From positions 51,193 through 115,192 of the forward strand of contig WYDT01000023.1 of NCBI GenBank assembly GCA_013122435.1: 64,000 nucleotides of DNA, written 5' to 3'. Source of the stretch: Chloroflexi bacterium AL-N1 (GTDB lineage: Bacteria > Chloroflexota > Chloroflexia > Chloroflexales > Roseiflexaceae). Positions 1-7,827 of this stretch are shown piece after piece. The first letter of the stretch is position 1. Each line of letters starts with the position of its first letter. Both the position numbers and the translations under genes were made by a program. The notes under the pieces were generated by a model, which saw only the letters and a program-made list of their open reading frames with translations, was not told where the DNA came from and did no database searches.

Positions 1-638
1 TACCAGACCTTGGCCTCGACCCGGCCACCACGACTGACGTGGCACGAGTTGGACAATTCGTGCTGGCAGTGGGACGACCCACCAGCGATGGACCTATGGC
101 GAGTCTTGGTATCGTAAGCGCGGTTGGCGGCCCTGTCCGAACACAGCGCGGCGCTATGCTTGAGCAATACATCCGCACAGACGCCACACCCTACCCCGGT
201 TTCTCCGGCGGGCCATTGACCAGCACCGACGGAACTGTGCTCGGCATCGTCACCACGGGACTGGTGGGCGGCGTCGCACTGGCGGTTCCCAGCCCAATCG
301 CCTGGCGTATCGCTGAAACATTGACCCAGCACGGCACGGTCAAACGGGGCTTCCTTGGCCTGAGTTGCCAACCCGTTCCCCTGCCCGATCAATATCGGCA
401 GGGTCGTGAGCAAGAACGTGGCTTGCTGGTGGTGCGCGTCGAGGATGATAGTCCAGCCGAAAAAGGCGGCCTGTTGTTAGGCGACGTCATCATCACGCTG
501 GATGGCAACAACCTCAGCGATACCGACGACTTGCAGGCATTGCTCACGGGCAATCGGGTGGGTCAGGCGGTTCCGGTTGAAGTTGTGCGCGGGGGTACGC
601 CACAAACCCTTCAAGTCACTATTGGACAACGCAAGTAA
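1..638 (+). CDS. HtrA/DegP-like serine protease with PDZ domain, 5' truncated by the window edge
   Basis: The frame is open from base 3 with no stop, so the gene starts before the window; the GTG at 39 is internal. What is visible is the second half of a trypsin-fold domain followed by a PDZ domain. The nucleophile motif GFSGGP has its Ser codon at 204-206. The preceding stretch (YIRTDATPYPG) is the usual HtrA segment before the active Ser. The PDZ domain occupies roughly the last 90 residues and includes a carboxylate-binding type loop (KRGFLGLSCQ) and the GDVIITLDG strand. His and Asp of the triad lie upstream and cannot be checked. A second HtrA-like gene starts 19 bp downstream on the same strand, so this is a tandem paralogue pair and probably an operon. 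The role is likely protein quality control or regulated proteolysis; the substrate is unknown. Confidence 0.88.
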   Translation, partial: PDLGLDPATTTDVARVGQFVLAVGRPTSDGPMASLGIVSAVGGPVRTQRGAMLEQYIRTDATPYPGFSGGPLTSTDGTVLGIVTTGLVGGVALAVPSPIAWRIAETLTQHGTVKRGFLGLSCQPVPLPDQYRQGREQERGLLVVRVEDDSPAEKGGLLLGDVIITLDGNNLSDTDDLQALLTGNRVGQAVPVEVVRGGTPQTLQVTIGQRK

Positions 639-657
639 CACCAGAGACAGGTATTGT

Positions 658-1593
658 ATGATAAATAAAACGGCATCTCATCCATCCATTGAAGCGCTCA
701 TTGCATCTGATCCTGCCTCGAACGCTGTTACGCACATCGTGGATCAGTTGCAACCCAGCGTCGTTCAGGTGCGAAATCGACGGCGGGGTGGTGGCACAGG
801 CGTCATCTGGCGTACAGATGGCAGCATTGTGACCAATTATCATGTTGTGGGGAATGCCAGCGAAGTCCAGATCGGTCTGTTCGATGGGCGTACGCTTACC
901 GCAACCGTGAGCGACCGCAACCCGACACTGGATCTGGCGCTGCTCAAAGCCGACACTACCGATCTCCCTGCTGCACCAGTCGACGACTCCTCGACACTGC
1001 AAGTGGGTGAACTAGTGCTGGCTATCGGTCACCCGTGGGGCCAGCCCTGGGTCGTCACCGCTGGAATTGTGAGTGGACTGGGCAACGTAACCATCACCAA
1101 TACAAACCAGCAGGTGCAATACATTCGCTCAGACGTCCGGCTGGCACCAGGGAACTCTGGCGGCCCATTGCTCAACGCACGTGGCGCGGTGGTCGGCATC
1201 AACGCGATGATCTTTGGTGGCGACCTGTCCGTGGCTATTCCCAGCCACGCAGCGATCACCTGGATCGCCGGGCTGCCCAGCCGTCGCATTACACTGGGCA
1301 TTCAGGTACAGACGGTGGAGTTGCCTGGCACACTTCGTCGGGGTTCACTTGCCCAACGCAAAGCGGGTGTGATGATCGTCGGAGTCAACCCCAACGGCCC
1401 GGCCAGCAAAGCCACCCTCTCCGTCGGTGATGTGCTGGTCGATGTGAGCGGCATGCCGGTCGAAAACACTGCTGCTCTGCTTGAGGCTCTGGCACGACGT
1501 GACGCTACCGAGATCATCAAGCTCAATGTGCTCCGTGGTGGTGCACTGACCACCGTTGATGTGCACGTTGACGCATCAGAACAGATAGTATGA
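658..1593 (+). CDS. HtrA-like trypsin-family serine protease with C-terminal PDZ domain
   Basis: The ATG at 658 was chosen because the open frame before it overlaps the previous gene out of frame, and a purine-rich AGAGACAGG precedes this ATG. The 311-residue product has a complete triad: His62 in TNYHVVG, Asp92 in TLDLALL and Ser167 in GNSGGPL. A PDZ domain covers about residues 210-305 (VGDVLVDVSG). I see no signal peptide or membrane anchor, unlike classical periplasmic DegP/DegS, so the enzyme is probably cytosolic or exported by an unrecognised route. It is a diverged paralogue of the gene just upstream. Its 3' end overlaps the start of the following LuxR-type regulator by four bases (ATGA), which indicates translational coupling and a shared operon. 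Confidence 0.9.
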   Translation: MINKTASHPSIEALIASDPASNAVTHIVDQLQPSVVQVRNRRRGGGTGVIWRTDGSIVTNYHVVGNASEVQIGLFDGRTLTATVSDRNPTLDLALLKADTTDLPAAPVDDSSTLQVGELVLAIGHPWGQPWVVTAGIVSGLGNVTITNTNQQVQYIRSDVRLAPGNSGGPLLNARGAVVGINAMIFGGDLSVAIPSHAAITWIAGLPSRRITLGIQVQTVELPGTLRRGSLAQRKAGVMIVGVNPNGPASKATLSVGDVLVDVSGMPVENTAALLEALARRDATEIIKLNVLRGGALTTVDVHVDASEQIV

Positions 1594-2198
1594 CCAAGGT
1601 TTTTATTGCTGCGACAACTCCAACAATGCGGGCAGGGCTACGTGCCCTGCTTATGCATACCGACATGCAGGTGGTCGATGAAGGCTCTGCTCTCACCAAT
1701 GCTGCGCTACGGCTGGCCTATGTTGATGTCTTTGTGCTGGCCGATGCCCAATTGCTTGCCGACGCAGCACACGACTTGAGCGCGAGTGAGGCACTGGCGC
1801 TGGTGGTGCTCTCCGATGAGGCACAAACCGTGCGTCTGCTCCAATCATTGCCATTGCGCGGCTGGGGTATCGTATCTTCTGAGGCCAGTACTGAAGAGTT
1901 GGAAGCCGCGATCAAGGCGGTAGAACAAGGACTGATCGTTTTGCCACCAGCACTTGCAGAGCAGCAATTCACCCAACGCGCCGTTGTTGATGAACCGACC
2001 GAGCCACTGACAACTCGTGAGCAGGAGGTGCTGAACTTGATCAGCCAGGGCTTATCCAACAAACTGATCGCACAACAGTTGAGCATCAGCGAACACACGG
2101 TTAAATTCCATATATCATCGCTCTACACCAAACTGGGGGCCTCCAGCCGTACCGACGCGGTTAGTCGTGGCGCACGCCGTGGGTTGATCACATTGTAA
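1590..2198 (+). CDS. LuxR/NarL-type regulator with a degenerate receiver domain
   Basis: The 202-residue protein has NarL architecture: a receiver-like N-terminus (1-120) and a LuxR helix-turn-helix at about 138-195, with the signatures LTTREQEVLNLISQGLSNK and HTVKFHISSLYTKLG. The receiver has lost its chemistry. The acidic pair after the first strand is replaced (FIAATTPT where family members have IADDHP), the phospho-acceptor Asp is out of register (DVFVLAD), and the conserved Lys near the end is a Ser (IVSSEAS). It is therefore probably a phosphorylation-independent regulator. It overlaps the upstream HtrA-like gene by four bases, so protease and regulator are made together. It may regulate that operon or respond to the protease; this is an inference from position only. 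Confidence 0.9.
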   Translation: MTKVFIAATTPTMRAGLRALLMHTDMQVVDEGSALTNAALRLAYVDVFVLADAQLLADAAHDLSASEALALVVLSDEAQTVRLLQSLPLRGWGIVSSEASTEELEAAIKAVEQGLIVLPPALAEQQFTQRAVVDEPTEPLTTREQEVLNLISQGLSNKLIAQQLSISEHTVKFHISSLYTKLGASSRTDAVSRGARRGLITL

Positions 2199-2320
2199 CT
2201 TCACGACATTCCACCAATACGCACTTTTATTTTCACGCAACATTCATACATCGAAAAAGCTTACAAACACGTAGTGACTGGTGAACCCAAAAATCAAGTA
2301 ATATCAAAAGTAGGGACATC

Positions 2321-3952
2321 ATGAGTTTTATGGTCAAACAACCGTGTGATGAGGGTGTCATGCGTGCGGGCGAGGCCACACAGCCGTGTGCACCCAATGT
2401 CGGACCCTGGGTGCTGGCTGCTACCATCCTTGGTTCGAGCATGGCCTTTATCGATGGCACGGTCGTTAATGTAGCGCTGCCTATTCTCCAGGTCGATCTT
2501 AACGCAACCGTTGTTGAAGCCCAATGGGTCGTGGAGTCCTATGCACTGTTTCTGGCAGCATTGATTCTGGTTGGTGGTTCGTTGGGTGACAATTTTGGGC
2601 GACGACGCATCTTTGCCGCCGGGATTACCGTCTTCACGATTGCATCCATCTGGTGTGGGCTTGCGCCGGATGCAGGTCAACTCATTGCGGCGCGGGCACT
2701 GCAGGGTATTGGTGGTGCCTTGCTCATACCAAGCAGCCTGGCGTTGATCAGCGCTTCATTTGACGAGGGACAACGGGGACGTGCCATCGGCACCTGGTCG
2801 GGCTTCACAGCGATAACAACTGCCCTTGGGCCAGTGCTGGGCGGTTGGCTGGTCGAAAACCTCTCGTGGCGCTGGGTATTCTTTATCAATATACCATTCG
2901 CCATTGTCGTGTTGGCCATTCTGTTCTTGCGTGTGCCTGAGAGTCGTGATGAGACGTCAGATGCTCATATCGACTGGCTTGGTGCGCTACTGTGTACGGT
3001 GGGGCTTGGCGGTATCACCTTTGGATTGATCGAATCGGCGACGTACAGTCTCACCGACCCACTGGTGTTCGGAGCAATCATTAGTGGTATCGTTGCCTTT
3101 ATCGGCTTTATCATCGTCGAGATACGCAGCCCTGCACCAATGATGCCGCTCTCTATGTTCAGCTCACGTTCCTTTAGTGGGGCAAATCTGTTGACTCTGC
3201 TGCTTTATGCTGGGCTTGGTGGGGCGATGTTCTTTCTCCCGTTCAATCTCATCCAGGTACAGGGGTATTCTGCAACAGCGGCAGGTGCCGCGTTTCTCCC
3301 CTTCATTCTGATTATGTTCTTCCTGTCACGCTGGTCAGGTGGGCTGGTGGCAAACTACGGCTCAAAGCTCCCGCTGATGATTGGCCCGCTCATCGCAGCA
3401 AGCGGCTTTGGGCTGTTTACGCTACCGGGGATTGGTGGCAGCTACTGGACAACGTTCTTTCCGGCAGTTGCTGTACTCGGTATTGGAATGGCGATCAGTG
3501 TCGCTCCGCTCACCACAACTGTAATGGGAGCTGTCGAATCCAATCACGCCGGCCTCGCATCGGGGGTGAACAATGCCGTCTCACGTGTGGCAGGGCTGCT
3601 TTCGATTGCGATACTAGGTATTGTCATCCTGGGCACATTCAACACGAATTTCGATCAGCAGCTAGCAACCCTGCAACTGCCACCAGATGTCCAACAAGCG
3701 ATTGACGATCAGCGAACGAGTCTGGCGGCTGCCGAGGCACCAGAGACTGTCGATGCAACATTGGCAGCGACGATTAATCAAACGATTGACGAGGCGTTTG
3801 TGGCAGGCTTTCGGCTGGTGATGTTTATTGCGGCAGGTCTGGCGGTTACCAGCGCACTTGCGGCGGCATTGCTCATCCCAGGGAAAGGTATCCGTTACCA
3901 GACAGAAGAATCCCCCACACGTGCAGGTGAGCAGGCAGGCAGTACTGTTTGA
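2321..3952 (+). CDS. MFS drug/solute exporter, DHA2 family (EmrB/QacA type)
   Basis: A 543-residue polytopic protein with about 14 hydrophobic segments, the number typical of DHA2 transporters. The first helix carries the DHA2 motif with Asp (SSMAFIDGTVVNVALP). The motif-A loop is GGSLGDNFGRRR and the motif-C region lies in the helix beginning GRAIGTWSGF followed by GPVLGGWL. It exports hydrophobic compounds by proton antiport in characterised relatives; the substrate here cannot be predicted. A 122-bp gap separates it from the LuxR-type gene, and 24 bp downstream lies a UBP zinc-finger gene that may be cotranscribed. The C-terminus is extended and hydrophilic. The start at 2321 puts about 24 hydrophilic residues before helix 1. 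Confidence 0.9.
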   Translation: MSFMVKQPCDEGVMRAGEATQPCAPNVGPWVLAATILGSSMAFIDGTVVNVALPILQVDLNATVVEAQWVVESYALFLAALILVGGSLGDNFGRRRIFAAGITVFTIASIWCGLAPDAGQLIAARALQGIGGALLIPSSLALISASFDEGQRGRAIGTWSGFTAITTALGPVLGGWLVENLSWRWVFFINIPFAIVVLAILFLRVPESRDETSDAHIDWLGALLCTVGLGGITFGLIESATYSLTDPLVFGAIISGIVAFIGFIIVEIRSPAPMMPLSMFSSRSFSGANLLTLLLYAGLGGAMFFLPFNLIQVQGYSATAAGAAFLPFILIMFFLSRWSGGLVANYGSKLPLMIGPLIAASGFGLFTLPGIGGSYWTTFFPAVAVLGIGMAISVAPLTTTVMGAVESNHAGLASGVNNAVSRVAGLLSIAILGIVILGTFNTNFDQQLATLQLPPDVQQAIDDQRTSLAAAEAPETVDATLAATINQTIDEAFVAGFRLVMFIAAGLAVTSALAAALLIPGKGIRYQTEESPTRAGEQAGSTV

Positions 3953-3976
3953 TTTTCTCATACTACCAAGGAGTAT

Positions 3977-4234
3977 ATGATGGCGAAATGTACACACCAG
4001 AATCAGATCCACGAAGTGACGCCAAGTGCAAACGGCTGCGAGGACTGTCTCAGGACCGGGGACGAGTGGGTGCACCTCCGCATGTGTATGACCTGTGGCT
4101 ATGTCGGATGCTGCGACTCGTCGAAGAACAAGCACGCCACAAAGCACTCGCAGCTGACCACACACCCGATTGTCAAATCCTTTGAGCCCGGACAGGATTG
4201 GATGTGGTGTTATGTAGATAAGACCTTTGTTTGA
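3977..4234 (+). CDS. UBP-type (ZnF-UBP) zinc-finger protein
   Basis: An 85-residue protein with a strong ribosome-binding site (AAGGAG at 3968-3973). It has the Cys/His spacing of UBP zinc fingers: C5 and H7 near the N-terminus, a CEDC pair, the CMTCGYVGCCD core and His residues in HATKHSQLTTH. In eukaryotes this fold binds the free C-terminus of ubiquitin. Bacterial stand-alone versions are widespread but their ligand is not established. It follows the MFS exporter by 24 bp and precedes a good intrinsic terminator, so it is the last gene of that unit. The family call is secure; the function is unknown. Confidence 0.85.
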   Translation: MMAKCTHQNQIHEVTPSANGCEDCLRTGDEWVHLRMCMTCGYVGCCDSSKNKHATKHSQLTTHPIVKSFEPGQDWMWCYVDKTFV

Positions 4235-4265
4235 TCGGTAGCCTGTTGTTTTCAATGTCCATGTA

Positions 4266-4295
4266 GTACAGACGTTTCTGTCTGTACCTTTTTTT
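4266..4295 (+). terminator. Intrinsic terminator after the MFS/UBP unit
   Basis: Perfect 8-bp stem GTACAGAC (4266-4273) and GTCTGTAC (4280-4287) with a 6-nt loop, followed by a run of seven T (4289-4295). Confidence 0.85.
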
Positions 4296-4452
4296 ATGGG
4301 TGCGATGCACTATTCTGCTCATTCTCACCATATTCCGCCTGGTTCAATTGCCAGCTTGGATAAACCATACCTCCTAAATACCTTATAGTTGTATTACACT
4401 CTCTACAATAAGGCCTATTCATCCTATTGCGACGTTTTGAAGGAACACACTT

Positions 4453-5346
4453 ATGAACCTTACACAGTTTGAAATTATGGTCAGTCTCGCAGAGGAAAGG
4501 AAATTTACCGAGGCAGCTGAAGCAATTGGTATTACTCAGGCAGCTGCCAGCCATGCGTTATCGAAAATGGAGGACGAGTTAGGGGTAAAACTATTTGAGC
4601 GTCACCGTTCAGGTGCTGTTGTGACCGAAGTTGGTACAGTTGTATTAGATCACGCCCGTGAGATTCTAGCTCATGTCGAAGCAATTCGACAAGCCGCTGT
4701 CTCAGCACGAAATCTAGGCACGAGCAAACTACGCATTGGGGTAGTGCCAACAGCTCCATCGCGTCTTCTCACAGGGATTGTGGGCGATTTTGAGCGTCGC
4801 TATCCCGATACCAACATTGCCCTATTCGAGGGTGATGAAGGAAATCTTCGTGAGTGGCTAGAGACGCAGGTGATCGATGTGGCACTGTTTTCTTCGTTTT
4901 CGCCACCTACAGGTGACAACCATATGATTCTCGCCCAGACGACGCTCAAGATTATTCTGGCAGAAGGTCAGCATCTCGGTACACAAGCGTCGATATCAAT
5001 TGACCAACTCCAGGACGAGCCATTGATCATCCTCAAAACAGGCAGCGAAACGTTTCAATCCAAGATTGCGACCGCTGGTCACATACCTTTGCAGGTGCGT
5101 TATGAAATCAGTAATATAAACACGATCCTGTCAATGGTTCGCGATGGGTTAGGAATATCGATCATGCCGGAGATGGTTATTGGAGAGCAGCGCGATGGTC
5201 TTCACATTATTGATTTAACACCATCATTTGCATTGTATATCGGGTTAATGGCTGCCTCTGGAGACACACCGCTCCAATTCGTACGCATGTTTATGACCAA
5301 TGCACAGCAATGGGCCAAACAACATGGATTTTTGTCTCTAGACTAA
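4453..5346 (+). CDS. LysR-family transcriptional regulator
   Basis: A 297-residue protein with the LysR winged helix-turn-helix at residues 1-60 (LTEAAEAIGITQAAASHALSKME in outline) and a periplasmic-binding-like effector domain from about 90 to 290. Unusually for LysR genes it lies on the same strand as its likely target, the nitrilase gene 123 bp downstream. The spacer contains a perfect 17-bp palindrome matching the LysR T-N11-A box type. An imperfect inverted repeat (CCTTAT at 4381, ATAAGG near 4408) lies just upstream of its own start and may serve autoregulation. The effector is probably related to the nitrilase substrate, by analogy with other LysR pairs. Confidence 0.92.
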   Translation: MNLTQFEIMVSLAEERKFTEAAEAIGITQAAASHALSKMEDELGVKLFERHRSGAVVTEVGTVVLDHAREILAHVEAIRQAAVSARNLGTSKLRIGVVPTAPSRLLTGIVGDFERRYPDTNIALFEGDEGNLREWLETQVIDVALFSSFSPPTGDNHMILAQTTLKIILAEGQHLGTQASISIDQLQDEPLIILKTGSETFQSKIATAGHIPLQVRYEISNINTILSMVRDGLGISIMPEMVIGEQRDGLHIIDLTPSFALYIGLMAASGDTPLQFVRMFMTNAQQWAKQHGFLSLD

Positions 5347-5355
5347 ACAAATCAC

Positions 5356-5372
5356 TATAAACAACGTTTATA
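5356..5372. promoter_or_regulatory. Candidate LysR operator upstream of the nitrilase gene
   Basis: Perfect palindrome TATAAAC-AAC-GTTTATA, with 7-bp arms and a 3-bp spacer, of T-N11-A form. A further half site TATAAAC follows at about 5378-5384. The location between a LysR gene and its downstream neighbour is typical of an activator site. Confidence 0.7.
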
Positions 5373-5469
5373 CAAGCTATAAACAGATTGGTTTGAGTTG
5401 AAACAGCACTATTGATAGAATGAGAACGTAATACACAAACGGAGAAAAACTCTTTGAAAGAGGTATGTT

Positions 5470-6462
5470 ATGAATACGATGAAGATATTTGGCGGACACC
5501 AGGAAGTACGTGTTGCAATTGTTCAAACACCACCAGTCTATCTTGATCGTTCAAAATCAGTAGACAAAGCCTGTGAAAAAATCATTGAAGCAGGACAAAA
5601 TGGTGCAAAGTTAGTTGCTTTCTCTGAAGCCTGGTTACCCGGTTTCCCTGCCTGGGCTGAGAGTGCAGATAGTATGGTTGTTGAATGGGCATCCGTGCGA
5701 ATTCAACTGTATGATAATGCACTGTTAATCCCAAGTGAGGACACAAAGCGCTTATGTGAAGCAGCAGCAACAGCAAATTGTAATGTGGTTATGGGATGTC
5801 AGGAGCTGGACTCACGCCCCCAATCACACACCCTTTACAATACGCTGCTTTACATTGACAATCAAGGACAGATTCTGGGAAGGCATCGTAAGCTTACACC
5901 AACTCATATAGAAAAAGCTATATGGGGTGCCGGTGACGGCACTGATCTTACGACTTACTCAACGAACATTGGACGTATCGGCGGCCTGATGTGTGGAGAG
6001 AACGTGTCAAGTCGGTTCCGTGTACGACTCATAGACTGTGGACATGATTTCCATGTGATGGCCTACCCGGCTGCTGTAACGCTGGAAGGGCCACGCCTCC
6101 ACGAACCAGATGAGATTGGCACAGACTTCATGGGCTACTTCCTGGCACGATCACACGCATTAGAGGCGGGCTGCTTCGTCTTACTTGCCTGTGGTTATTA
6201 CACTAAAGACATTTTCCCAGAAGATTTCCCGATGTCTGATCACATCTTTATGGATAACTTTCGTGGTGGGAGCTGTGTATTCGCCCCCGGTGGTCTACCA
6301 CTCACCGAACCAACATTTGGTGACACGATTCTGTATGCCGATTGCAACGCTGACATGATCAAAATCAATAAGGCGATCATTGATAGTGTTGGTCATTATG
6401 AACGTCCAGATGTTGTTAGTCTTGATTGGCATCCACAATCATACCAGGAAGCGAGCATCTAA
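5470..6462 (+). CDS. Nitrilase / carbon-nitrogen hydrolase
   Basis: A 330-residue member of the nitrilase superfamily, of the length usual for branch-1 nitrilases. The catalytic triad is visible: Glu53 (FSEAWLPGFP), Lys141 (HRKLTPTH) and Cys175 (GLMCGENVSS). The HRKLTPTH and CGEN forms fit true nitrilases or cyanide-converting enzymes better than amidases, which usually have KxHL and CYD/CWE variants. The expected reaction is conversion of an organic nitrile to a carboxylic acid and ammonia; the substrate is unknown. It lies directly downstream of a LysR gene and its candidate operator. The next gene starts 1 bp after its stop, so the two are translated together. Confidence 0.88.
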   Translation: MNTMKIFGGHQEVRVAIVQTPPVYLDRSKSVDKACEKIIEAGQNGAKLVAFSEAWLPGFPAWAESADSMVVEWASVRIQLYDNALLIPSEDTKRLCEAAATANCNVVMGCQELDSRPQSHTLYNTLLYIDNQGQILGRHRKLTPTHIEKAIWGAGDGTDLTTYSTNIGRIGGLMCGENVSSRFRVRLIDCGHDFHVMAYPAAVTLEGPRLHEPDEIGTDFMGYFLARSHALEAGCFVLLACGYYTKDIFPEDFPMSDHIFMDNFRGGSCVFAPGGLPLTEPTFGDTILYADCNADMIKINKAIIDSVGHYERPDVVSLDWHPQSYQEASI

Positions 6463-6463
6463 A

Positions 6464-6880
6464 ATGATTGCAGTAGGTTCACCTTTGCCAGAGTTTACCC
6501 TCGAAAATGTTCATGGGGATCGTTTGCATTCAGGAGATTTTACGCAACAATGGCTTGTTTTACTCTTTGCAACGCAACAAAGTATTAAAACGATTGACGA
6601 GTGGTATAACACATTAGTAGAAACATTTCCGAAAGAACAAGTAGCGACACTTCCAATTGCTGTCCTAAATCAATTGCCGAGTTTCGTACCGGAAAGTGTC
6701 ATCAAAGTACGACTGAAACATAAGACAAAAACACCTCTGCTTATGGACATGAAAGGCAATGTTGCCACTCGCTTTGGTATTGTCGAGGATGGTGCTTACA
6801 TTGTTGTGGTTGAACCAGATCAGACAACTATGTTTACAGGTACAACATTAGACAGTGCAATGGCCTACCTCCCTTCGTGA
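6464..6880 (+). CDS. Cysteine-free redoxin (AhpC/TSA-like thioredoxin-fold) protein
   Basis: The open frame extends further upstream but overlaps the nitrilase gene. The ATG at 6464, 1 bp after the nitrilase stop, gives a protein beginning with the canonical redoxin N-terminus (VGSPLPEFTLENVHGD), so it was chosen. The 138-residue product keeps the fold outline (strand WLVLLFA, LLMDMKGNVATRFGIVEDGAYIVVV) but contains no cysteine. The peroxidatic position after LLFAT is QQSIKT. It cannot act as a thiol peroxidase or disulfide reductase. Coupling to the nitrilase suggests a binding or structural role for that enzyme or its substrate. This is an inference. Confidence 0.75.
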   Translation: MIAVGSPLPEFTLENVHGDRLHSGDFTQQWLVLLFATQQSIKTIDEWYNTLVETFPKEQVATLPIAVLNQLPSFVPESVIKVRLKHKTKTPLLMDMKGNVATRFGIVEDGAYIVVVEPDQTTMFTGTTLDSAMAYLPS

Positions 6881-7131
6881 AACTGCTTCATCTCTGGACA
6901 TGTTGCGCGTGTTCCGTCGTGCAGGATAGATCTGGTTCGTGACGAACTGGCACTTATCTGGATACGGCTCAAGCGTCTGCTCTGCACGTTGAGCATAATT
7001 AATAACCAAATAAGTACATAAAATTGATGATGCACTTTTTCAACAAGCGTCTACTGATGTAGGCGCTTGTGTGTTGTTCAAGGTACGTTACAATGAACAC
7101 GTATCCCCTCTACCCAAACAGGACTTAATCT

Positions 7132-7644
7132 ATGAACGTACAAGATATGCTCTTTCTCTATGACTACAGCTACTGAGCCAGGGATCGCATCCTGAATGCG
7201 GCTGAGAAACTCTGTTTGCAACAACTGACTGCACCAGGCACCCAAAGTCACGGCAGCATACGTGGAACGCTTGTGCATACACTCAGTGCCGAGTGGGTTT
7301 GGCGCATGCGGTGTCATGAACGCAAAGCTCCTACTGCAATGTTCCCAGAAGATCAATTTCCAACTCTGGAAACACTTCGCTTGCGCTGGGCAGAAGAAGA
7401 ACATCACATGCGTGCGTTTTTGACCAGGTTGACCGATCAAGATTTGCTGTCACCACTGAAATACAGGCGCACAGGGCAACAGGCAGAAGAGGATGTCCTG
7501 TAGCATATCCTGGCGCATGTGGTAAACCATGGAACGCAACACCGCTCTGAGGTAGCCGTACTCCTCAAAGATTATGGGACCTCACCAGGGGAGATTGACA
7601 TTATTATGTTTATCAAAGAACGCAAAACATCAGGGAATCTTTGA
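7132..7644 (+). pseudogene. DinB-family protein pseudogene with two in-frame stops
   Basis: Reading frame 1 from the ATG at 7132 encodes a full-length DinB four-helix protein of about 170 codons, interrupted by TGA at 7174-7176 and TAG at 7501-7503. It continues through the diagnostic metal-binding motif HVVNHGTQHRSEVA to a natural stop at 7642-7644. The frame is intact otherwise, so decay is recent. Both stops sit where DinB proteins have tryptophan (the DYSY-W-ARDRIL and W-HILAHVVNH positions), each explained by a single G-to-A change. The family comprises metal-dependent thiol transferases and related enzymes. The fragment 7216-7503 might still be made but would lack the C-terminal metal ligands. 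Confidence 0.85.
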
Positions 7645-7827
7645 TACGTTGTGATCAAGCGAAAAGGCCCGTGGTTCACTAATGTGCGAAACCAGCATAA
7701 CAAATGGCATTATCGTTACAGAAGATCAACCGCATAGTGATTTAATCTATACCCTCTCATAAGGCATAATGCCCACTCGGATGCTACACTACACATAAGC
7801 ATTATGTTTATGATGAAGGATAATATT

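Noticed and set aside
619..1002. Minus-strand open frame across the second HtrA gene
   Set aside because: It lies fully within a strongly supported protease gene and its translation has no family features.
7132..7644. Stop-codon reassignment (TGA and TAG read as Trp)
   Set aside because: Other genes in the window stop at TGA and TAG at the expected family length, so a simple pseudogene is the better explanation.
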